DNA of 8,655 nt from Crocinitomix sp. Its GTDB lineage: Bacteria; Bacteroidota; Bacteroidia; Flavobacteriales_D; Crocinitomicaceae. Position 1 is the stretch's first letter; the number at the start of each line of letters is the position of its first letter. The translations under genes were made by a program, and so were the position numbers. Below are positions 1 to 6,593 of this stretch, in pieces. Below the pieces are notes generated by a model. That model saw only the letters and a list, made by a program, of their open reading frames with translations. It was not told where the DNA came from and ran no database searches. Location: contig JADZFJ010000113.1 of the NCBI GenBank assembly GCA_020849935.1, positions 1-8,655 on the forward strand, in the 5' to 3' direction.

Positions 1-500
1 CCAAAAACTTGTGTGGCAAAGACAATTCGTTTTTTTAGGTTTGTCTCAAACCCGAAATCTCCAAACACGTATTCTGGTTCTATCATGTTAGCATAATGCC
101 CAGGCGAGTTTTTCCAACTAGTAAACATTTCATCTGCAAGCGCACTAATATCCTTTTGCTTCAGCGGAAAAACTTGAGGTGTAGAATAGAGCACATTTTC
201 TCCAACTAGTTCAAAATCTCTTCCTTCAAAGGCAAGGACACGTTTTTTTGGAGTAGCGTAAGTTACTTGCTTTTGATCATGACTGAGAAGATCATTTTTT
301 GCCATGTATTCGCTATGAAATTCTGCTGCTTTTTTTAAGGTATCGCTAAACAACAGAGGTTTTAGCCCTTTTTCTATTCTTAGGTTATTAACTCGCATGG
401 CAAGTTCTAGCCGCAATTTTTCAGCATCCTTTTCTGTTAATTGTGTGAAACTAACTAGCGGAAAAAGAAGAATTAAGAATAACAATATTTTTCTACTCAT
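1..500 (-). CDS. Secreted CAP/SCP-domain protein, C-terminus outside the window (partial)
   Basis: I translated this from the complement: the ATG is at 500-498 and the frame stays open for 166 codons to the left edge. Residues 1-20 form a signal peptide (basic MSRK, a leucine-rich core, then SFTQ), so the protein should be exported. The rest matches the CAP (SCP/PR-1/Ag5) fold. It has a helix with H62 in FHSEYM, H74 in LLSH, the GEN signature at 100-102 (E101), W129 followed by SPGHYANM with H135, and a final FGFE...ATQVF block near 149-166. H62, E101 and H135 fit the conserved CAP cavity residues. Bacterial CAP proteins are extracytoplasmic and mostly of unknown biochemical role, so none is assigned. 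No Shine-Dalgarno site precedes the ATG, as is usual in Bacteroidota. It is divergent from the gene at 834. The family call is firm, but a further C-terminal domain cannot be excluded. Confidence 0.88.
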   Translation of the reverse strand, partial: MSRKILLFLILLFPLVSFTQLTEKDAEKLRLELAMRVNNLRIEKGLKPLLFSDTLKKAAEFHSEYMAKNDLLSHDQKQVTYATPKKRVLAFEGRDFELVGENVLYSTPQVFPLKQKDISALADEMFTSWKNSPGHYANMIEPEYVFGDFGFETNLKKRIVFATQVF

Positions 501-833
501 AATTTTAAGTCAAAAGCACGATTGCATTCTATTCTACTCTGATTTCATCATTCAAATCTTATCTTTTGTTTCGTTTTGACTTTTTTTAATTTGCATGATT
601 ATAAATGAACTAACGTCAATAAGGACTTGTGTTGGCAATACATCATAACAATAAAATCAAGAAATTTCTTGGCTTGAAATTCTTTCTCCTTTTTTACATT
701 AAACAAAAAATTGAAAACTGACCATTTCAGAAATTAAATATAATTAAAATTATTTCAATTCAGTTTTTTTTAACAACTTTACTATGTTTTTGATAAGCCA
801 AAGGAATCGAGGTTCAGTAATAAAAGTGGTAAG
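501..833. other. AT-rich divergent intergenic region
   Basis: This 333-base stretch separates the leftward CAP gene from the rightward gene at 834, so it should carry both promoters. I found no coding frame with family resemblance and no RNA gene. It is rich in A and T runs, for example the T8 run near 764-771. The only near match to the Bacteroidota -7 box on the plus strand is TATGTTTT at 783-790, one mismatch from TAnnTTTG and about 43 bases before the ATG at 834, with no TTG at the expected upstream distance. No acceptable box was found on the minus strand. A perfect 14-base palindrome lies at 658-671. Confidence 0.6.
658..671. repeat. 14-base perfect palindrome, possible operator
   Basis: CAAGAAATTTCTTG reads the same on both strands. 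It lies roughly midway between the two divergent genes, where a dimeric regulator could act on both. A shorter related half (TTGAAATTCTT) follows at 674-684. AT-rich palindromes of this length do occur by chance, so regulatory function is inference only. Confidence 0.3.
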
Positions 834-1535
834 ATGATTTTGAAAAAGCAATTATTGTTCGTGTTTTGTTTGTTAACCTATGCAAATGTTTTTGCTCAAG
901 CCGAAAAAGACTCCATTTTACTGTTGAATGGGAAAGTTTACCGCGGAACAATTACGGGTATGTCCGATGGTTTTTTAAAGTTTAACGAAATTGACAAAAA
1001 AGGGAATACATTTACCAGTCAAATTGAAGATTATCGGATTTTCTCTTATACCCAAAAGGGACAAGAAAGTATTGTATATCAAATGGATGAGTTTAAAAAT
1101 AATTTTCTAACCGTGGAGGAGGCAAAGAATGTGACTTTGGGAAGTTATGATGCACGTAAAAGATTTAAACCGCGATTTGTTTTTTGGTCGAGTTTTGCCC
1201 TTAGTTATGCGGCCTCTATTTTTGACACCTATTTACCCCAACATGTAATTGACAATCCAAATTATTTTGGCGGTCAAACTAGCCCAGGACTTTTTAAAGC
1301 AAATGCAACCATGATCCCGTTTTTGATCGCTCCACCTGTTTTAACAATTGGTTGGGCTTTTCCTAGTTTTAGGATCAAAGAAAAACAAATGATTCAAATG
1401 CATTTGGTGAATAATGAAAGTTATTATCATGGATTTCATCGAATTGCGAAACAAAAAAGAATTCTAGCTGCTTTAAAAGGTAGCTTAATCGGCATTGGTT
1501 CAGGATTAATTACGTACGCAATTTTTAAACCTTAA
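834..1535 (+). CDS. Secreted/membrane protein of unknown function, 233 aa
   Basis: I do not recognise a named family. Residues 1-22 are a signal peptide (KK, then a hydrophobic core ending in NVFAQ). Residues about 25-72 look like a small beta domain of the kind common in Bacteroidota exported proteins: SILLLNGKVYRGTITGMS..FLKF..., an 'NGK.Y.G.I' strand pattern followed by EDYRIFSY. After a linker, three hydrophobic segments occur at about 116-132, 158-177 and 210-230. Two of them follow similar basic lead-ins: GSYDARKRFKP (103-113) before the first and GFHRIAKQKRI (200-210) before the last, which suggests a weak internal duplication. The start is the first ATG after the AT-rich upstream region. 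The next gene begins five bases after the stop, so the two are probably co-transcribed. It is most likely an envelope protein; its role is unknown. Confidence 0.8.
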   Translation: MILKKQLLFVFCLLTYANVFAQAEKDSILLLNGKVYRGTITGMSDGFLKFNEIDKKGNTFTSQIEDYRIFSYTQKGQESIVYQMDEFKNNFLTVEEAKNVTLGSYDARKRFKPRFVFWSSFALSYAASIFDTYLPQHVIDNPNYFGGQTSPGLFKANATMIPFLIAPPVLTIGWAFPSFRIKEKQMIQMHLVNNESYYHGFHRIAKQKRILAALKGSLIGIGSGLITYAIFKP

Positions 1536-1540
1536 TCAAG

Positions 1541-2371
1541 TTGGTTTGGTTGGTAAAGTGGGTTAATTTTCTTGTCTATTCTAATCTGTGGATTGCACTG
1601 GGTGCCGTAGCATTTACGTGTCAATTTTATTTATTCTATCAGCTGCCGATTGATTGGGTGGTACTTGGGTTTAATTTTTTTGGAACTATTTTTATTTACA
1701 CGTTTCAACGGATCTTAAAAATTAAGCAAGGGCAAACCCCTGGTGTTCGTTTAAATTGGATGAAGGACAATTATTTTGTGGTCTTGTTTCTGACATTCCT
1801 TTCGGCTATTGGCGTATTAAGTTGTTTATGGTGGCTTAATTATTGGGTTTATCCTCTGTTAATCCTCAATGGGTTAATCGCATTTTTATACAGCATTAAA
1901 TTTTTAAAGGGAAGAACAAAAAATTTGCGTGATTTGCCTGGATTAAAAATTATTTTGGTTGCTTTTGTGTGGAGTTCAACCACCTTGCTACTGCCTTTTT
2001 ATAATTCGAATGCTGGCTTGGTAGATTTCCCGCTAGTTTTGTTTTTGACTTATTTTAGCTTCTATTTTGCATTGGCTATCCCTTTCGATATTCGCGATTT
2101 AATTTTTGATGAAAAATCTACTAAAACAATTCCGCAACTTCTAAATAAAAAGGGCGCAATTTTCTTATCCATTAGTCTCTGGATCACCTATGGATTGGCC
2201 ATAAATCTTATATCCACTAATTATTTAGTTGTAAGTAATCTCGGGTTGATATTAGGCGGAATCTTAATTGTTTTCAGTTTAAAAAAAACAGAAAAAGACC
2301 TTTATTATTCGCTGGTGTTAGATGGATTATTAGTGGTTCTGCCGCTATTGTTTTATATTGATTCCCTGTAA
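1541..2371 (+). CDS. UbiA-prenyltransferase-like integral membrane protein, 276 aa, probable TTG start
   Basis: This is a polytopic membrane protein with about eight hydrophobic segments spread over the whole length. The best family clue is residues 183-204: DIRDLIFD (D183, D186, D190) followed by KTIPQLLNKKG. This matches the second aspartate-rich motif of UbiA-type prenyltransferases (DIxDxxxD...T.P..LG), which bind the isoprenyl diphosphate through Mg2+. The first motif (NDxxDxxxD) should lie near residues 53-62, but there the sequence reads YTFQRILKIK, with no aspartate. The protein is therefore either an atypical enzyme or a non-catalytic relative, and no substrate is proposed. An in-frame stop at 1526-1528 limits the start to TTG at 1541 or TTG at 1550; the first ATG is about 73 codons in. 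It lies five bases after the preceding gene, and its stop is 12 bases from the convergent hemL stop. Confidence 0.75.
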   Translation: MVWLVKWVNFLVYSNLWIALGAVAFTCQFYLFYQLPIDWVVLGFNFFGTIFIYTFQRILKIKQGQTPGVRLNWMKDNYFVVLFLTFLSAIGVLSCLWWLNYWVYPLLILNGLIAFLYSIKFLKGRTKNLRDLPGLKIILVAFVWSSTTLLLPFYNSNAGLVDFPLVLFLTYFSFYFALAIPFDIRDLIFDEKSTKTIPQLLNKKGAIFLSISLWITYGLAINLISTNYLVVSNLGLILGGILIVFSLKKTEKDLYYSLVLDGLLVVLPLLFYIDSL

Positions 2372-2383
2372 AATCAGCAAAAA

Positions 2384-3679
2384 TTAGTGTGCGAACGTAT
2401 CCAATACCTTATAAAATCGGCTACAAGCTTCGTCTAAAATTTCATACGAATGTGCTGTCGAAATAAAACCAACCTCATATCCGCTCGGACCGATATAAAT
2501 ACCATTTTCCAATAAAACCCCAAACATTTTTTTGAAATCTAACATCGTGGCTGGATCTATTTGATCTGCACGTTGAATGGCACCATGTTCCCCAAACGTC
2601 AACCAAAAAATTGAACCGATGGTTACCAATTCAAACGCGATGTTTTTAGCTCGCGCGTACGCGTTGATTTTATCCACAAAATAACGGGTTCGTTTTTCTT
2701 GGTCTTCATAAAATCCAGGGGTTAAACACATCGATACTTGTGCAATACCCGCCGCCATGGCTACTGGATTTCCGCTTAATGTCCCTGCTTGGTATACATC
2801 GCCCAATGGAGAAATACACGCCATAATTTCGTTGGATGCGCCATAAGCCCCAACAGGAAGTCCTCCGCCAATTATTTTGCCATAGGTAACAATATCCGGA
2901 CGAATGTTATAATATGCCGCAGCACCCGCAAACGCTACACGAAATCCTGAAATTACTTCATCAAATAAGAGTAAAATCTTGTTTTCAGTACTTATTTCGC
3001 GAAGAAATTCCAAAAATGATTTGTCTTGCAATAAAAGACCATTATTGGCAGGAATTGGTTCGATAATAATACAAGCAATGTCTTTCCCGTACATTTCGAT
3101 ACATTGTTTCACGGCTTCTTGGTCGTTCAAAGGAAGTACCAAGGTCTCTCGCGTAAACCCTTCGGGGATTCCAGCCGAAGAGGAGGTGCCAAAAGTGGCT
3201 AAACCAGAGCCAGCTTTCACCAAAAGTGAATCGACATGTCCATGATAACAGCCTTCGAATTTAACTATTTTGTTGCGTCCAGTATAACCTCTCGCTAAAC
3301 GAATGGCCGACATTACGGCTTCCGTTCCTGAACTTACAAATCGGATTTTTTCTATAAAAGGGTTGTTGTCGATAATCAATTGCCCTAACTCATTTTCTAA
3401 AACCGTAGGCGCACCAAATGAAGTGCCATTTTGAAGCGTTTTTTCGATGTTTTCTCGAACATTTTTATTGTTGTGTCCTAGAATTAAAGGCCCCCAACTT
3501 CCACAAAAATCAATAAATTGATTGTCATCTTCGTCCCAAATATAACACCCATCACCTCGTTTTATGAATAACGGAGCTCCATCTACCGATCGGAAGGCTC
3601 TAACAGGTGAATTTACTCCCCCAGGGAACAATTTTTTTGCAGTTTCAAATAGTTGTTCAGATTTGTGTCGCCTTAGCAT
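2384..3679 (-). CDS. hemL: Glutamate-1-semialdehyde 2,1-aminomutase
   Basis: This cytosolic PLP enzyme converts glutamate-1-semialdehyde to 5-aminolevulinate, the last step of the C5 route to haem and other tetrapyrroles. The 431 residues match the family length (about 426-435). Visible landmarks are LFPGGVNSPVRAF (17-29), the phosphate-binding SSGTEAVMSAIRLAR (116-130), the aromatic/His stretch FEGCYHGHVDS (141-151), FDEVISGFR (239-247, D240 contacting the PLP ring nitrogen), the Schiff-base lysine K268 in TYGKIIGGGLPVGA, and YQAGTLSGNP (296-305). The usual EPVAGNMG is EPIPANNG here, a variant rather than damage. The ATG at 3679-3677 gives the expected KSE...LFPGG N-terminus. The gene stands alone on this strand, without other hem genes in the window. 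It diverges from kynU over 60 bases and converges with the UbiA-like gene. Confidence 0.97.
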   Translation of the reverse strand: MLRRHKSEQLFETAKKLFPGGVNSPVRAFRSVDGAPLFIKRGDGCYIWDEDDNQFIDFCGSWGPLILGHNNKNVRENIEKTLQNGTSFGAPTVLENELGQLIIDNNPFIEKIRFVSSGTEAVMSAIRLARGYTGRNKIVKFEGCYHGHVDSLLVKAGSGLATFGTSSSAGIPEGFTRETLVLPLNDQEAVKQCIEMYGKDIACIIIEPIPANNGLLLQDKSFLEFLREISTENKILLLFDEVISGFRVAFAGAAAYYNIRPDIVTYGKIIGGGLPVGAYGASNEIMACISPLGDVYQAGTLSGNPVAMAAGIAQVSMCLTPGFYEDQEKRTRYFVDKINAYARAKNIAFELVTIGSIFWLTFGEHGAIQRADQIDPATMLDFKKMFGVLLENGIYIGPSGYEVGFISTAHSYEILDEACSRFYKVLDTFAH

Positions 3680-3699
3680 AGTTTTTTTATCAATGTTCG

Positions 3700-3707
3700 T
3701 ATCTTTG
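3700..3707 (+). promoter_or_regulatory. Bacteroidota-type -7 box for kynU
   Basis: TATCTTTG matches the Bacteroidota TAnnTTTG consensus exactly and lies 32 bases before the kynU ATG, which would give a leader of about 25 nucleotides. The -33 element is not clear: the expected region at about 3681-3690 is a T-run rather than a TTG. No equivalent box was found on the other strand for hemL. Confidence 0.5.
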
Positions 3708-3739
3708 AATAAATTGCGCGTGTAAAATTAGAACAAACA

Positions 3740-5035
3740 ATGTTAGCATACAAAAATTCACTCGATTTCGCCAAAGAAAAAGATTTAAATGATCCGTTGC
3801 GAGCTTATCGAGACCAATTTTATATTCCAGTAATCAATGGAATTGAAACGGTTTATTTTACTGGAAATTCCTTAGGATTGCAGCCTAAATCAACAAAATC
3901 ATATATCGATCAGGAGTTAGATGCATGGAAAAATTGGGGTGTTGAGGGTCATTTTGAGGCCATTAAACCTTGGTTTGCCTACCACGAATTTTTATCCGAA
4001 AAAGCAGCGAAAATTGTTGGAGCCAAAGCTTCTGAGGTGGTAGTTACCCATAGTTTAACCACCAATTTGCATTTGTTGATGGTTTCTTTTTATGTTCCAA
4101 CTTCATCTCGCTATAAAATTCTTTGCGAAAAAAAGGCTTTTCCTTCGGATCAATATGCGCTAGAATCGCAAGTTAGATTTCATGGGTACGATCCAACAGA
4201 CGCCATTATTGAAGTCGCGCCAAGAACGGGTGAACATGTGATTCGTTTGGAAGATTTATTGGAAACCATTGCACAGCATGGCCAAGAAATTGCCGTGATT
4301 ATGATTGGCGGGGTTAATTATTATTCAGGTGAATTATTTGACATGGAAGCAATTACCAAAGCGGGTCATCAAGTGGGTGCAAAAGTTGGGTTCGATTTGG
4401 CCCATGCGGCTGGTAATGTCAAGTTAAAATTAAATGAGTGGGGTGTAGATTTTGCGGCTTGGTGTTCGTATAAATATTTGAATTCAAGTCCTGGAGGAGT
4501 TTCAGGAATGTTTGTGCATGAAAGACATGCAAATAACAAAAATTTACCACGCTTTGCTGGATGGTGGGGACATGATAAATCAACTCGGTTTTTGATGGAA
4601 CCTGGTTTTAATCCAATGCCAGGAGCCGAAGGGTGGCAATTAAGCAATGCGCCTGTTCTTGGGATGGCTGCTCACCTAGCGTCCTTGGATATTTTTGATG
4701 AAGTTGGGATGGATGCATTAATTGCGAAACGAATTGATTTGACAAATTATTTAGAATTTTTAATCAATGACCTGACAGCAAGAAAAGGCGATCAATGTGC
4801 TTTTGAAATAATTACACCTTCCGATCCAACAAAACGAGGGGCGCAATTGTCTATTCTTTTAAAAGGAATGGGAAAATCCTTGTTTGATAAAATTACAAAA
4901 ATGGGCGTAATCGCCGATTGGAGAGAACCCAATGTAATCCGAGTGGCACCAGTGCCTTTGTATAATAGTTTCGAAGATGTGTTTAAATTTAGCGCATGTT
5001 TGGAAAAAGCAATTGATAATGATGGAAACGTATAA
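3740..5035 (+). CDS. kynU: Kynureninase
   Basis: This is a cytosolic PLP enzyme that hydrolyses 3-hydroxykynurenine to 3-hydroxyanthranilate and L-alanine, and kynurenine to anthranilate less or more well depending on the type. The 431 residues fit the family. Landmarks are YFTGNSLGLQP (39-49), AFPSDQYA (133-140), FDLAHAAGN (218-226, with D219 and H222 at the cofactor), the Schiff-base lysine K245 in WCSYKYLNSSPGG, RFAGWWGHD (271-279) and RVAPVPLYN (401-409). By my alignment from memory, H71 and S302-N303 fall at the human residues H102 and S332-N333, which favour 3-hydroxykynurenine, in agreement with the neighbouring kmo. The ATG follows the -7 box directly. It is the first gene of a plus-strand operon, and its last 14 bases overlap the small gene at 5022. 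Confidence 0.97.
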   Translation: MLAYKNSLDFAKEKDLNDPLRAYRDQFYIPVINGIETVYFTGNSLGLQPKSTKSYIDQELDAWKNWGVEGHFEAIKPWFAYHEFLSEKAAKIVGAKASEVVVTHSLTTNLHLLMVSFYVPTSSRYKILCEKKAFPSDQYALESQVRFHGYDPTDAIIEVAPRTGEHVIRLEDLLETIAQHGQEIAVIMIGGVNYYSGELFDMEAITKAGHQVGAKVGFDLAHAAGNVKLKLNEWGVDFAAWCSYKYLNSSPGGVSGMFVHERHANNKNLPRFAGWWGHDKSTRFLMEPGFNPMPGAEGWQLSNAPVLGMAAHLASLDIFDEVGMDALIAKRIDLTNYLEFLINDLTARKGDQCAFEIITPSDPTKRGAQLSILLKGMGKSLFDKITKMGVIADWREPNVIRVAPVPLYNSFEDVFKFSACLEKAIDNDGNV

Positions 5036-5234
5036 TCCCGAAATAATTAGTCAATACTTAAACGGAGCGGCCACCGAAGGTGTTCCAATGATGAAATTAA
5101 TGGCGCAAGTGGTCGTTATTTTAGTGGTTGGTTTGGTTTTATGGCGAATTAGTTCAGCATTTAGCAGAAAAAAGAATGTTCAACGGCAGACAATGTTTAA
5201 TGATACACGTTTTCAAAAACATTGGCGAAAATAA
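5022..5234 (+). CDS. Small single-span membrane protein inside the kynurenine operon, 70 aa
   Basis: I do not recognise a family. The frame opens at 4977, but the start is more likely ATG 5022 (or the adjacent ATG 5019), because earlier starts lie deep inside kynU and add residues that are only kynU in another frame. From METYNPEIIS the protein has a short polar N-terminus, one strong transmembrane segment at about 26-42 (LMAQVVVILVVGLVLWRI region), then a basic tail (R42, R49, K50, K51, R55, and K/R at the end). The positive-inside rule places the C-terminal tail in the cytoplasm. It overlaps kynU by 14 bases and ends six bases before kmo, so translation is probably coupled to both. It may be a membrane anchor or modulator for the pathway enzymes, but that is inference. 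An alternative is a chance open frame; the clean transmembrane-plus-basic-tail design and tight packing argue against that. Confidence 0.72.
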   Translation: METYNPEIISQYLNGAATEGVPMMKLMAQVVVILVVGLVLWRISSAFSRKKNVQRQTMFNDTRFQKHWRK

Positions 5235-5240
5235 AATTTT

Positions 5241-6593
5241 ATGAATAAAGAGAAAAATGCAATAATTGTTGGGGCTGGTTTAGTTGGTTCATTATGGGCA
5301 ATTTATTTGTCAAAAGCTGGGTATAAAGTCACCATTTACGAACGACGACCAGATATCAGGAAAGCCGAAATATCTGCTGGAAAATCTATTAACTTGGCTT
5401 TGTCTTATCGTGGTTGGACAGCGTTAAAAGGCGTAGGAATCGAAGATGAAATAAAATCGATTGCAATCCCAATGCCCGGTCGCATTATGCACAGTGAAAT
5501 TGGTGAACAAACCTTTCAACCTTATGGGAAGGCGGGGGAGGCCATTTATTCAGTTTCTAGAGGTGGCATAAATGCAAAAATGATGGACCTTGCTGAAAAT
5601 TTGGGAAAGGCAACGATTCATTACAACGTTCAATGTACAGGTGCCGATTTAAATGCTGGCACAATTTATTTGGAAAATCTACTTACCAAAGAAAAGTTTC
5701 AAGACCAAGCAGATGTAGTATTTGCGTGTGATGGTGCTTTTTCGGCAGTGCGTTATACGGCCATGCAAAAAATGGATCGATTTGATTATAGCCAAGATTA
5801 TATTGACGATGGTTACCGTGAGTTGTTATTGCCTGCTAACGAAGACGGTTCGTATCGAATGGAAAAAAACGCCTTACATATTTGGCCACGTGGTCGTTTT
5901 ATGCTCATCGCACTTCCAAACGAAGATGGTTCGTTCACCTGTACCTTATTTATGCCATTTAAAGGCGAAAAATCTTTTGAATCACTTAATAATGATGCGG
6001 CCGTTGAAGATTTTTTCAAAGAAACCTTTCCTGATTTCTACGATTTATCGCCAGATTTACTTCATTCTTGGCACAGTCATCCTTTGTCTTCGTTAGCAAT
6101 TGTTAGATGTTATCCTTGGACAATGGGAAAATTTGCCTTGATGGGTGATGCTGCGCATGCTACAGTTCCTTTTTATGGACAAGGAATGAATGGTGGTTTT
6201 GAAGATTGTACCATAATGGCGCAATTAATGGAAAAACATGCTGAAGATTGGACCAAAATATTCGAAGAATATCAAATTTTACGCAAACCAGATGGAGATG
6301 CGTTGCAAGATTTGTCGGTGCAAAATTATTTTGTCATGCGTGATTTTGTGGCCGATCCAATGTTTTTATTGCAAAAAAAGATCGAGGGCCGCTTTAGCGA
6401 ATTGTACCCAAATAAATGGCTTCCGTTATACAGCCAAGTTTCTTTTTCTGATACACGCTATTCAGATGCTTGGAAAGCAGGGCTTAAACAGGATGCGATT
6501 ATGAAAAAAGTGATGGATCGAGCGGACATCGCTCAAGTTTGGGACTCCAAAGAAATTGAAGAAAATATTTTGAATTTAATCGACCAAGAATGA
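5241..6593 (+). CDS. kmo: Kynurenine 3-monooxygenase (FAD-dependent)
   Basis: This flavoprotein hydroxylases L-kynurenine to 3-hydroxykynurenine using NADPH and O2, feeding KynU. The 450 residues agree with bacterial members (about 460). The Rossmann FAD motif GAGLVG lies at 11-16, with the acidic strand end YERRPD at 33-38. INLALSYRG (50-58) is a KMO signature. The DG motif appears as FACDGAFSAVR (161-171), and the second FAD motif as ALMGDAAHATVP (299-310) followed by FYGQGMNGGFED (311-322), again typical of KMO rather than of other aromatic hydroxylases. No C-terminal membrane segment like that of the mitochondrial enzyme is evident, so the protein should be soluble. It starts six bases after the small membrane gene, in an AT-rich context with no Shine-Dalgarno site. 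Its TGA overlaps the ATG of the next gene. Confidence 0.97.
   Translation: MNKEKNAIIVGAGLVGSLWAIYLSKAGYKVTIYERRPDIRKAEISAGKSINLALSYRGWTALKGVGIEDEIKSIAIPMPGRIMHSEIGEQTFQPYGKAGEAIYSVSRGGINAKMMDLAENLGKATIHYNVQCTGADLNAGTIYLENLLTKEKFQDQADVVFACDGAFSAVRYTAMQKMDRFDYSQDYIDDGYRELLLPANEDGSYRMEKNALHIWPRGRFMLIALPNEDGSFTCTLFMPFKGEKSFESLNNDAAVEDFFKETFPDFYDLSPDLLHSWHSHPLSSLAIVRCYPWTMGKFALMGDAAHATVPFYGQGMNGGFEDCTIMAQLMEKHAEDWTKIFEEYQILRKPDGDALQDLSVQNYFVMRDFVADPMFLLQKKIEGRFSELYPNKWLPLYSQVSFSDTRYSDAWKAGLKQDAIMKKVMDRADIAQVWDSKEIEENILNLIDQE

Noticed and set aside
397..579. Plus-strand open frame of 60 codons
   Set aside because: It is mostly antisense to the N-terminus of the CAP-domain gene, which has a clear signal peptide and domain motifs; the overlapping translation has no family features.
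2372..2383. Possible shared terminator between the UbiA-like gene and hemL
   Set aside because: Only 12 bases separate the two stop codons and no hairpin is present; ends of the two transcripts probably overlap.
2979..3245. Plus-strand open frame of 88 codons
   Set aside because: It lies wholly antisense within hemL, whose conserved motifs run through the region.
3680..3739. A promoter box for hemL in the hemL-kynU gap
   Set aside because: The complement strand offers only TAATTTTA, one mismatch from the box and without a properly spaced -33 element, so it was not listed.
4369..4647. Minus-strand open frame of 92 codons
   Set aside because: It is antisense to the PLP-lysine region of kynU; a shadow of conserved coding sequence.
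4977..5021. Longer N-terminus for the small membrane protein starting at ATG 4977
   Set aside because: These codons are entirely inside conserved kynU sequence; ATG 5022 gives a compact overlap typical of coupled genes.
5722..6096. Plus-strand open frame of 124 codons in another frame of kmo
   Set aside because: kmo motifs (DG motif through the central region) occupy the same bases; the alternative product is cysteine/histidine-rich without domain pattern.
6238..6504. Plus-strand open frame of 88 codons within the kmo 3' part
   Set aside because: It is out of frame with the continuous kmo coding sequence and has no recognisable signal.
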